Shown here piece by piece: positions 4,828 through 11,938 of a DNA stretch of 12,444 nt. The stretch is from assembly GCA_964640725.1 (NCBI GenBank), contig CAZXIJ010000060.1, positions 1 to 12,444 of the forward strand, in the 5' to 3' direction. A program made the position numbers and the translations under genes. Each line of letters starts with the position of its first letter. Position 1 is the stretch's first letter. This stretch comes from CALHVX01 sp964640725 (GTDB taxonomy: Bacteria; Pseudomonadota; Gammaproteobacteria; Pseudomonadales; Azotimanducaceae). The notes under the pieces were generated by a model, which did no database searches, was not told where the DNA came from, and saw only the letters and a list, made by a program, of their open reading frames with translations.

Positions 4828-6153
4828 ATGGCTGCTGTACTGCTGATAGACGATGAAGCGAGTTTTACCTCGGCGCTGGCGGAGCTGCTGCGTGCGCACG
4901 ACCACAGCGTGGTAACCGCAGACTCCCTGGGTGCCGCCCGCGCGACCCTTGCCCGCTCCGACCAAAGCTGGGACCTGCTGATGATTGACCTGATGCTGCC
5001 AGACGGCAACGGGCTCGAGCTGCTGGACGAGGTCGACCGCGAGCTGGTCGGCCAGACGGTGGTCATGACGGGACACCACAGCATCAAGAGCGCCATCAAG
5101 CATCTGCACGGGCCGGGCATCCAGTACCTGACGAAGCCTATAGAGTTTGCCGAGCTGCAGCGCATCCTTGACCAGGTCGAGCCTGACGATCAGGCGGACG
5201 GCGGGCAGCCAACACTTCACTTCGGTTGCCTGATCGGCGAGTCAGAGGTCATGCAGGCGCTCTATGCGCAGATCGAGCAGGTGGCGCCAACGGACACGAC
5301 GGTCCTGATCAACGGCGAGAGCGGAACCGGCAAGGAACTGGTCGCCGAAGCGGTCCACACGGCAAGCAAAGTGCCCGGCCCCTTTTTGCCGGTCAACTGC
5401 GGCGCGCTCAGCAGTGAGCTGGTCGCCAGCGAGCTGTTCGGACACGAGGTGGGCAGTTTTACCGGGGCGCGCAAACGCCATCTGGGCGTGTTCGAGCGCG
5501 CGTCCGAAGGAACCTTATTCCTGGACGAGATTACTGAGATGCCTCTGGATCAGCAGCCCCATCTGCTGCGGGCGATTGAGTCCGGGCAGATTGCCCGGGT
5601 CGGCGGCGAAGCCCTGATCCCGGTCGCACCGCGGCTGGTCGCCGCAAGCAACCGCAATCTGGGCGAGGCGATCGCTGAGGGGGCCTTGCGCGAAGATCTG
5701 TATTTTCGATTGAGCGTTTTCCCGGTGCAAGTGCCTCCGTTGCGGGAGCGCCGTGACGATGTGCCGATCCTGGCCAGCGAGTTTTTGCGCAGGCTCAACC
5801 TGAAATACGGCACGGCGAAAAACCTGGGAGAGGAGGCGCTGGAGAGGCTTTGCCAGTGGAGCTGGCCAGGCAACGTTCGCGAACTCAAGCACCTGATGCA
5901 CCGTGCCTACATCGGCACGCCGGCACAGGACGGCGTCCTGCTGATTCCCGAACGCCTGGAAGACCCGATTGCCCGGTCCAACGCCGCCATCGAACCGGGC
6001 AGAACCGTTCGGGATGTCGAGCGGGAACTGATACTGGCGACGGTTCGACACTTTGACGGGAATCGTAAGGAAGCCGCACAGATGCTCGGTATCAGCATCA
6101 AAACGCTCTACAACCGGCTCACGGGCTACCAGAAGGACGGCGTGGAGATTTGA
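4828..6153 (+). CDS. NtrC-family sigma-54-dependent response regulator
   Basis: This 441-residue protein has the full activator layout. The receiver domain (1-118) has acidic pocket D8-D9, phospho-acceptor Asp54 in MIDLMLPDG, Thr81 and Lys103 (YLTKP). The AAA+ domain (about 133-365) has Walker A GESGTGKE (163-170), the sigma-54 contact loop GSFTGA (209-214), Walker B TLFLDE (Asp233, Glu234), an arginine-rich FRLSVFPVQVPPLRER segment and GNVREL. A Fis-type helix-turn-helix covers about 400-436 (NRKEAAQMLGISIKTLYNRL). The first Ala of canonical GAFTGA is Ser; the key Phe and Thr are kept. It should bind enhancer DNA and open sigma-54 promoters when phosphorylated. Four such promoters lie just upstream, one driving its own unit. 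Confidence 0.95.
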   Translation: MAAVLLIDDEASFTSALAELLRAHDHSVVTADSLGAARATLARSDQSWDLLMIDLMLPDGNGLELLDEVDRELVGQTVVMTGHHSIKSAIKHLHGPGIQYLTKPIEFAELQRILDQVEPDDQADGGQPTLHFGCLIGESEVMQALYAQIEQVAPTDTTVLINGESGTGKELVAEAVHTASKVPGPFLPVNCGALSSELVASELFGHEVGSFTGARKRHLGVFERASEGTLFLDEITEMPLDQQPHLLRAIESGQIARVGGEALIPVAPRLVAASNRNLGEAIAEGALREDLYFRLSVFPVQVPPLRERRDDVPILASEFLRRLNLKYGTAKNLGEEALERLCQWSWPGNVRELKHLMHRAYIGTPAQDGVLLIPERLEDPIARSNAAIEPGRTVRDVERELILATVRHFDGNRKEAAQMLGISIKTLYNRLTGYQKDGVEI

Positions 6154-6258
6154 TCTCCGTCGCGCCGGTTCGCGCGGTGGCCGCTAGCCTATGTTAGTGC
6201 TCTCGCTGAATAGCGGGCCTAAGATCCGGCGGCATTCAAGGATCCGGAGCGCTCGAAG

Positions 6259-6459
6259 TTGCCCAAGGCACCGCCCATCAGTCAGCTGGTTGATGAACTC
6301 AGTTCCCTCAGCCTGAGCGCTGACATTGCCCGATCCCTGATTGACGATTCCGTCTCGAGCGAGCTCTCTGTGGCGGTGGAGCGGTTGGACCGGTGCGCGA
6401 AGCGTTGCGTGACGCTCCTCCGAGCCATTCAGGATCCAGGCAAGAACGGCGGCAGCTAG
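6259..6459 (+). CDS. Small hypothetical protein (TTG start)
   Basis: This is an unrecognised protein of 66 residues. The only start in frame is TTG at 6259, with GGAG at 6246-6249 nine bases before it. The product is soluble, mostly helical by composition, with a Ser/Leu-rich first half (QLVDELSSLSLSADIARSL) and a segment with two cysteines (LDRCAKRCVTLL). It lies 105 nt after the activator gene on the same strand, so it may be co-transcribed. Its TAG stop overlaps that of the opposing hybrid kinase in the palindrome CTAG (6456-6459). The 6154-6258 gap shows no clear terminator or promoter. It could be spurious. Confidence 0.4.
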   Translation: MPKAPPISQLVDELSSLSLSADIARSLIDDSVSSELSVAVERLDRCAKRCVTLLRAIQDPGKNGGS

Positions 6460-9155
6460 GGCGCCGTAGCCTGACCTGGCCGGATCAGCTGCTTGAGCTT
6501 CTCAAGGTCTACGGGCTTGGGCAGATAGTGGTCAAAGCCGGCGGCCAGGAAGCGCGCTTCTGCTGCGGCGCCGACCTCGCCGGTTGTCGCAACGAAGGTT
6601 GTCGCTGCCAGGTTGCTCATGGCTTTGAGTTCCTGGAGCAACAGAGGGCCGTCGATATCCGGCAGGTTAACGTCCAGCAGGCACAGGTCTGGCGTAACAG
6701 TTTGAAGCAGGTGGCGGGTCTCATTGCCGTTGTGCGCAGTGTAAACCTCGCATTGCTCTAGCTGCAGCAGCTGAGCGAGCGCCGCGGAGCTGTCTGCATG
6801 ATCATCGACAACGAGCACCGTAGCTCCGGGCGGTGGCCGATTGGCTTGGTGCATCAAGCGCTTGAGCGTGTTGACCAGCAGCTCTGCATCGACGGGCTTG
6901 GCCAGGAAGGCATCGAAGCCCGCAGCAAGGGCTCGGTCCTGATCGCCTTTCATTGTCTGGGCCGTGAGCGCGATGATCGGGCCGCTGTGGCCCTCTTCGC
7001 GCAGGGTTCGTGTGAGCGCCAGCCCATCCATGCGAGGCATCTCGATATCGAGCAGCAACAGATCAAATCGATCCGGAGCCGCTCTGACTTCCCGCAGGGC
7101 TTCAACGCCATCGGACACCGGGCATACCGTTGCGCCGCAGTGGGTGAGCAGCTCCGAGGTGGTGGCGAGGAGTTCAGCGCTGTCTTCGGCGATCAGGACC
7201 GTTCCCCGGAGCGCGGCCAGGGCGGGCGCGGCGACGGGCTGCTCCTCGGCAGGGATCACCTCTATTTCCGTCAGCATCCGAGCGCCGTCGATGTTTCCTG
7301 CGGGCAAGGACACCAGAAATCGGCTGCCCTCGTTCGGAACGCTCTCTGCGCGAATCGATCCCCCCATCTTGTCCAGGAGGCGGCGCGAGATGCTCAGCCC
7401 CAGCCCCGTGCCCCCGAAACGTTGGGCGATATGGCGCCCGCCCTGTTGGAAAGGCTCGAAGAGCTGTGCGATCCGGTCCGCAGGGATGCCGATGCCGGAA
7501 TCCTCGACGATGAGCACGAGGTCGGGCGCTTTGTAGCCAACGGTGATGCGGACAAAGCCGCGTTCCGTAAACTTGATGGCGTTGCTGACCAGATTCCCCA
7601 GAATCTGCCGGAGCCTTACCCGATCGGACTGAATGATCTCCGGGAAAGGGCTGCTGACCTCTACCTGTAGCGCCAGGTTTTTCTGGGCGGCACGCACCTG
7701 CATCATGGACATCAGATCGTCCAGCAAAGACGCCATGGCCACAGGTTGGTTGATGACTTCCAGCTGCTCAGCCTCAATTTTAGAGAGGTCCAGAATATCG
7801 TTGAGCAGTTCAAGAAGGCTGTTTGCGTTGCGTTTGATCGCGGTTGCTCGTTCCTGGCTGGCGGCCTGATCAAGCGCCACGTCAGAGCGCAGCATCAGAT
7901 CCGCATGGCTGACGATGGCAGACAGGGGGGTTCTGATATCGTGGCTGACGCTCGCCAGAAACTCGCTCTTGGCTCGGCTTGCGGCATCCGCATCGAGCAG
8001 GGCGGCAGTCAGCTGCTGCTCCTGAGCAATTCTCGGGGAGGCGTCAGAGAACGACACGACGGCGCCAACGACCTCGCCATCTACAAGGATCGGCCGCGAG
8101 TTGTGATCGACTCGCAGCGCAGCGCCGCTGCGCGTCCAGTAGGTCGTGTCCTGGATTGACAGCATGCGTCCCTCGCGCAGGGTGGCCAGAGTCTGGCTGT
8201 CTTCTTCCTTGCGCGGTGTGCCGTCAGCATGGCTGTGCTGAATGGCCTCGTGCATGTTCCGCCCCACCAGCTGGTCTTCGCTGCGGTAGCCGAGCAGGCG
8301 CAGCCCGGTGTCGTTGCAGAACGTGCATTTGCCCTCCACGTCAAGCCCGTAGATGCCCTCTGCCGTCGTGTTGATCAGGGTCAGCAGCTGGGCGGCGGTC
8401 TGCACCTCTTTGCCCTGCGCGGAATAGACGGACGACACATCTTTCTGAAAACCCACAAAATTGGTGAGCTGGCCTGCGCTGTCGAACACGGGGCTGATGC
8501 TGAGGCTGTTCCAGAACGCCGTCCCGTTCTTGCGATAGTTCACCAGGGTGACATTGAGCGCATCGGCTTGCGCGATGGCGCTGCGTATCAGGTCAACGCT
8601 CGCGGGGTCGGTCCCCGGGCCCTGCAGAAATCGGCAGTTGTGGCCCAGTACCTCGTGCCGCTCGTATCCGCTGATTTCGAGAAACCCGTCGTTGCAGTAG
8701 ATGATCGGCATCTCTGGGGATCGGGCGTCGGCGATGCAGATGCCCTGTTGTGCTGCCTCAATTGCCGCCCGGTAAAGAGACAGGCTGGCTTCTGCCTGCC
8801 GGCGGAGCGTCGTGTCGCGAACCGTTGCGAAGAGCAGGTCCTCGCCGTCCACGGTGATTGCGGTGACGTTGACCTCGGCCGGGAAAGTGCTCTGATCTGC
8901 GCAGTGAACCAGGGTTTCGAAGCCCCGGGCACGGCCTGCGGTAGCATCCGTGAACAGGCGGTCGAGTGCGGCCCGGTCCAGATTCGGTTCCAGCCGGGCG
9001 ACGGTCATGCTCGCCCACGCAACGCGGTCATAGCCGGTGAGCTGCCGCATCGCTGGATTGACGTAACGAAAGCGTCCCTTGCGATCAAGCAGCAGCTGCC
9101 CGTCAGTGGTCTGCTCTGACATCAGCCGAAAGTGGCGGGGCACAGGTTTTGTCAT
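6456..9155 (-). CDS. PAS-LOV-PAS hybrid histidine kinase with two receiver domains
   Basis: This is an 899-residue protein with no membrane segment. A PAS domain covers about 12-120. A second PAS (125-245) carries the LOV signature GHNCRFLQG (171-179) with the adduct-forming Cys174, plus the flavin contacts Asn206 (NYRKNG), Asn216 (FWNSLSISPV) and Gln237 (FVGFQKDV). A third PAS spans about 255-375. HisKA has His405 in SVSHDIRTPL, followed by the ATPase domain with N-box NLVSNA (521-526), DSGIG (552-556) and GGTGLG (581-586). Receiver 1 (651-768) has Asp703 and Lys753; receiver 2 (778-893) has Asp784/785, Asp828 and Lys880. There is no HPt domain. It should be a blue-light-responsive kinase feeding a relay. 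It is the last gene of a minus-strand operon, 43 nt after the Crp/Fnr gene. The start has a poor ribosome-binding site; ATG at 9122 is an alternative. Confidence 0.93.
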   Translation of the reverse strand: MTKPVPRHFRLMSEQTTDGQLLLDRKGRFRYVNPAMRQLTGYDRVAWASMTVARLEPNLDRAALDRLFTDATAGRARGFETLVHCADQSTFPAEVNVTAITVDGEDLLFATVRDTTLRRQAEASLSLYRAAIEAAQQGICIADARSPEMPIIYCNDGFLEISGYERHEVLGHNCRFLQGPGTDPASVDLIRSAIAQADALNVTLVNYRKNGTAFWNSLSISPVFDSAGQLTNFVGFQKDVSSVYSAQGKEVQTAAQLLTLINTTAEGIYGLDVEGKCTFCNDTGLRLLGYRSEDQLVGRNMHEAIQHSHADGTPRKEEDSQTLATLREGRMLSIQDTTYWTRSGAALRVDHNSRPILVDGEVVGAVVSFSDASPRIAQEQQLTAALLDADAASRAKSEFLASVSHDIRTPLSAIVSHADLMLRSDVALDQAASQERATAIKRNANSLLELLNDILDLSKIEAEQLEVINQPVAMASLLDDLMSMMQVRAAQKNLALQVEVSSPFPEIIQSDRVRLRQILGNLVSNAIKFTERGFVRITVGYKAPDLVLIVEDSGIGIPADRIAQLFEPFQQGGRHIAQRFGGTGLGLSISRRLLDKMGGSIRAESVPNEGSRFLVSLPAGNIDGARMLTEIEVIPAEEQPVAAPALAALRGTVLIAEDSAELLATTSELLTHCGATVCPVSDGVEALREVRAAPDRFDLLLLDIEMPRMDGLALTRTLREEGHSGPIIALTAQTMKGDQDRALAAGFDAFLAKPVDAELLVNTLKRLMHQANRPPPGATVLVVDDHADSSAALAQLLQLEQCEVYTAHNGNETRHLLQTVTPDLCLLDVNLPDIDGPLLLQELKAMSNLAATTFVATTGEVGAAAEARFLAAGFDHYLPKPVDLEKLKQLIRPGQATAP

Positions 9156-9177
9156 GAGCGATTGGGAATGCTGGTGC

Positions 9178-9194
9178 GTTGAAAAATTTCCAAC
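9178..9194. promoter_or_regulatory. Palindrome between the Crp/Fnr gene and the hybrid kinase
   Basis: GTTGAAAAATTTCCAAC is a near-perfect dyad (GTTGAAA against TTCCAAC, one mismatch) in an otherwise GC-rich region. It sits 23-39 nt before the kinase ATG. Its TTGA...CCAA edges resemble Crp/Fnr-type half-sites, but the spacing is one base longer than the FNR box. It may be an operator for the regulator encoded just upstream. Confidence 0.3.
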
Positions 9195-9198
9195 AGTG

Positions 9199-9966
9199 TT
9201 ATTGCCCAGGGTACGCAGAGGCGGTCGCGTCCAGGTGCAGATGCCTTGAGTCGTAGTCGCCGAGTGCCGCCATCTCCTGCTGGTTCCGGAGCGTCACGTG
9301 CTGGCCGTCGTAGTCGATGTGTCCGAGCCGAACGAGTTGACGCAGCGTGCGATTCGTATGCACGGCGGAGAGCCCGAGAATATCGGCGATATCGGTCTGG
9401 GTCAGCGGCATTCGCATGGTCTTGCCTTCGGTGAGCGCCACGAGCTCCAATCGGCGATGTAGATCCAGGAACAGGTGGCAGATGCGCTCCAGGGCAGAGC
9501 GTCGTCCTAAGCGAACAATCTGCTCCCGAAGCATGCCTTCCTCCTGTGCCATGGACCACCACAGCCCAGCGGTCAGGCCTGGCAGCGCGATCATCAGCTC
9601 TTGAATTACTTCACGACGATAGGCGCGGATAACGCTCGGCTCCAGCGCAACGACCTCATGATCAGCGCTGGCTGTGACTGCGACGTCGGGGGTGATCATG
9701 TCGCCCGGCACCAGGACGTGCACAATCTGCCGGCTGCCCGCGGGCGTATAGCGACACCGGGCCGCCCAGCCTTGCTGCACGAGCAGCAGCTCGTCCTTGC
9801 TGTCCCCGCGCTCGATCACTCTGTCGCCAGCCCGGTAGCTCTGCTCGTTGCAGGGCATCTGTTCCAGTCGTGCAAGATCCGAGCTGGATACCTGGTAGTG
9901 GCGGTGTAGCCGGCGGGAGAAAGCCTCGAAAGGCATGAGCGATTCTCGTTGTTCTGGACGATCCAC
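9199..9966 (-). CDS. Crp/Fnr family transcriptional regulator
   Basis: This is a 255-residue protein with an N-terminal cyclic-nucleotide-binding-like beta barrel (about 25-135; YRAGDRVIERGDSKDELLLVQQG). A long dimerisation helix follows, including RLGRRSALERICHLFLDLHRRL, and then a C-terminal Crp-type winged helix (about 180-235; MPLTQTDIADILGLSAVHTNRTLRQL). The cysteines (39, 71, 163) do not form an FNR-type iron-sulfur cluster motif, and no CRP-like cAMP pocket signature is clear, so the ligand is unknown. The GTG at 9966 shares its G with the upstream TAG (TAGTG) and has GAGGG in front, so translation is probably coupled. ATG at 9936 is a possible later start. It is in one operon with the LOV hybrid kinase, suggesting a shared signal. 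Confidence 0.9.
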   Translation of the reverse strand: MDRPEQRESLMPFEAFSRRLHRHYQVSSSDLARLEQMPCNEQSYRAGDRVIERGDSKDELLLVQQGWAARCRYTPAGSRQIVHVLVPGDMITPDVAVTASADHEVVALEPSVIRAYRREVIQELMIALPGLTAGLWWSMAQEEGMLREQIVRLGRRSALERICHLFLDLHRRLELVALTEGKTMRMPLTQTDIADILGLSAVHTNRTLRQLVRLGHIDYDGQHVTLRNQQEMAALGDYDSRHLHLDATASAYPGQ

Positions 9967-10451
9967 TATACCCTCAGAGCGTAATCCGAGTGATCCCGAA
10001 GGTAGCCGGCAACCAGCCGGCGATAGCGACTGCCATTGGCCTCGACGGCTTGCCGGCTGCGGAGTAGTCGCAGGGCGGGGAGAAGTTCCTGCAGCTCTGT
10101 GAGCGCTTGGCGCTCGAACAGCGTGCCAACCAGATCCAGCCTTGCTTTCTTCTCGATTCCCCGGGTTACGCCGTGGTCAAGCAGGGTTTCGCTCGCTCGC
10201 TCCAGCAGTTCGTGCATCGCCTCGGTGCGTGCAATATAGGGGGCCAGGCTCGTGGTCGAGCGCAGCTGCGCCAGCAGTGTTTGCTCCAGTGCCAAATGAT
10301 GTGCCCCCAGTAGCTTGCGGAAGGCGCCGAGCGCGGCTGGGCCTTGAGGCTCGCTTCCGGGAAGTCCGGCACGCCAGAGCATCAGGCGTAGCTTTCGCTG
10401 ATCTGACTCGATGGCCTCGCCGAAGCCGCTTGTGCTGATGGCAGACGGCAT
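9966..10451 (-). CDS. Hypothetical all-helical protein, possibly degenerate hemerythrin-like
   Basis: This is an unrecognised protein of 161 residues. It is charged and almost entirely helix-forming, with no membrane segment. Helices such as FRKLLGAHHLALEQTLLAQL (44-63), EAMHELLERASETLL (77-91) and ALTELQELLPALRLL (116-130) resemble the rhythm of hemerythrin HHE domains. However, the expected set of metal-binding His and Glu residues is incomplete (His51, 52, 80, 93), so this is a weak guess. The ATG at 10451 is preceded by a strong AAGGAAGG ribosome-binding site. It is the first gene of the minus-strand operon, and its TAG overlaps the GTG of the Crp/Fnr regulator by one base. Confidence 0.7.
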   Translation of the reverse strand: MPSAISTSGFGEAIESDQRKLRLMLWRAGLPGSEPQGPAALGAFRKLLGAHHLALEQTLLAQLRSTTSLAPYIARTEAMHELLERASETLLDHGVTRGIEKKARLDLVGTLFERQALTELQELLPALRLLRSRQAVEANGSRYRRLVAGYLRDHSDYALRV

Positions 10452-10589
10452 GGCACCTTCCTTCCTTGCTTGCGTCCGGTTGCATAATGGCTGCCGGGCC
10501 TTGAGTTGCCGCGGGGTGACCCAGCCCGGCTAGCATCTGCGATTGATTGCAGCTTGTCGTTGATCTGAGTTAGACGGTTGGGAGACGAT

Positions 10590-11873
10590 GTGAAGAGCCT
10601 CTTATTGGACCAGTGGTACCGCATCCGCTCCAGTTACTGGTTCGTGCCGCTCCTGATGGTCGCCGGTGCGGCAATCGCCGCCTTCGCAGCCCTGGACTAC
10701 GACCGCTCGCGCGATGGCCAATCGCTGGCGCATTGGCGCTGGCTCGTGGTGGCCGAGCCGAACGCCGCGCGCTCGCTGCTCGCGACGATCGCGGGGTCTA
10801 TGATCACCGTTGCCGGAGTGACTTTTTCGCTAACACTGCTGGCCGTTTCCCATGCCAGCGCCCAGCTCGGTCCCCGCACGATCGTCCAGTTCATGCGGGA
10901 TCGGGGCAACCAGATCACCCTGGGCGTCTTCACTGCAACTTTCGTTTACTGCCTGCTGGTGCTGCAGGCGGTCAACGGTGGGCCCGATACCAGGAGCGGT
11001 GCATTGTTCGTGCCGCAGCTGTCCGTGTTGCTGGCACTGGTGTTTGCGGTACAGAGCGTCCTGGTTCTGATCTATTTCATTCACCACGTTCCGGAAAGCC
11101 TCATGGTGGATCGCGTTCTGGATCGCATCAGCCTCGACGCCGTCGCGCGGCACGCGACGCTCTTTCCCAAGCGCCTCGGGGAACCTGCCGGGGGCAGTCC
11201 GCTGCCAGAGGATTTTGATCGGCGCGCCGAACTGTTGCGCATAGAGGGAATGGGTGGCTACGTGCGGGTGATCGACAGCGAGGCGTTGCTGAAAGCGATG
11301 GCAGACGGGCACTGGCTGGTGGAGTTGCTGATCGAGCCGGGCGATTTCCTGTCCGCTGGCGCACCGGTGGCTCGGATCTGCCGGGAAGGCTCTGACCCAG
11401 TGGATTGCAGCGCTGCGCGGGAGGCCTTGCTGGAACACGTGACCCTTGGTCCGCTGCGCACCCAGGAGCAGGATCCGGTGTTTTCCCTGCTGCAGCTCTG
11501 CGAAATTGCGGGCCGAGCCTTGTCTCCGGGGATCAACGACCCGTTTACCGCCACCCGGGCCATGGACCATCTCGAGCGCGTGCTCCTGCATCTCATGTCC
11601 TGCCGGGAACCGGACCCTCGACGGCTTGACACCGCGGGCAAGGTGCGCGTGCTGGTCAAACCCAACCAGTTTGCGCGGATGGCGCGCGCGGTGACGGCCG
11701 CCCTGGAGCAGTTCGCGGCCGGCGATGCGCTGGCCTCGAAGCGCTTGGTAGATCTCTGTGAAACCCTGGCTGCGAGAGGTGAGCACCCGGAGCTTGCCGC
11801 CTGGTTTCAGCGGGAGGCCGAGCGGCTGGCTCAGGCGCTGAGGGTGCCAGAGGCTGGCGACGCTGTTGCCTGA
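10590..11873 (+). CDS. DUF2254 domain-containing membrane protein
   Basis: This is a 427-residue protein of the DUF2254 family. The N-terminal half has four transmembrane segments (roughly 17-36, 60-86, 108-130 and 140-163) with the family hallmark ITVAGVTFSLTLLAVSHASAQLGPR after the second. It then has FIHHVPESLMVDRV and a large soluble C-terminal domain. That domain includes SPGINDPFTATRAMDHL (about 312-328). GTG at 10590 is preferred because GGGAG lies 5 nt before it; TTG at 10578 would add four residues. Function is unknown. The gene is divergent from the 161-residue protein gene (138 nt between them, no clear promoter recognised) and convergent with sodB. Confidence 0.88.
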   Translation: MKSLLLDQWYRIRSSYWFVPLLMVAGAAIAAFAALDYDRSRDGQSLAHWRWLVVAEPNAARSLLATIAGSMITVAGVTFSLTLLAVSHASAQLGPRTIVQFMRDRGNQITLGVFTATFVYCLLVLQAVNGGPDTRSGALFVPQLSVLLALVFAVQSVLVLIYFIHHVPESLMVDRVLDRISLDAVARHATLFPKRLGEPAGGSPLPEDFDRRAELLRIEGMGGYVRVIDSEALLKAMADGHWLVELLIEPGDFLSAGAPVARICREGSDPVDCSAAREALLEHVTLGPLRTQEQDPVFSLLQLCEIAGRALSPGINDPFTATRAMDHLERVLLHLMSCREPDPRRLDTAGKVRVLVKPNQFARMARAVTAALEQFAAGDALASKRLVDLCETLAARGEHPELAAWFQREAERLAQALRVPEAGDAVA

Positions 11874-11895
11874 AGCTCGCGCTCCGGCAATCGGC

Positions 11896-11920
11896 GCGGG
11901 CGGTCTATTGCACCGCCCGC
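11896..11920. terminator. Hairpin between convergent DUF2254 and sodB genes
   Basis: GCGGGCGGT (11896-11904) and ACCGCCCGC (11912-11920) form a perfect 9-bp stem with a 7-base loop in the 65-bp gap between two convergent genes. Position suggests a bidirectional transcription end, but neither strand has a T-run, so it is not a classical intrinsic terminator. Confidence 0.5.
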
Positions 11921-11938
11921 CTGTGAGCGGCGAGAAAG

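Noticed and set aside
4024..5220. Open frame of 398 codons on the - strand
   Set aside because: Antisense to both the phosphotransferase and the activator receiver domain and would cross the kinase-unit promoter; Arg/Gln/His-rich composition of a shadow frame.
6798..7670. Open frame of 290 codons on the + strand
   Set aside because: Antisense to the kinase and receiver domains of the hybrid kinase; no recognisable protein features.
8229..9119. Open frame of 296 codons on the + strand
   Set aside because: It lies antisense to the PAS/LOV part of the hybrid kinase, whose minus-strand product has intact domain motifs throughout; the long antisense frame is a by-product of high GC.
10481..10496. 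Sigma-54-like site on the - strand before the 161-residue protein gene (CGGCAGCCATTATGCA)
   Set aside because: It keeps GG-N10-GC but misses several other consensus bases (C for T at the first, G for C at the sixth, and A for T at the start of the -12 box), far weaker than the four accepted promoters.
10830..11786. Open frame of 318 codons on the - strand
   Set aside because: Antisense to the DUF2254 gene, which has clear membrane segments and family motifs.
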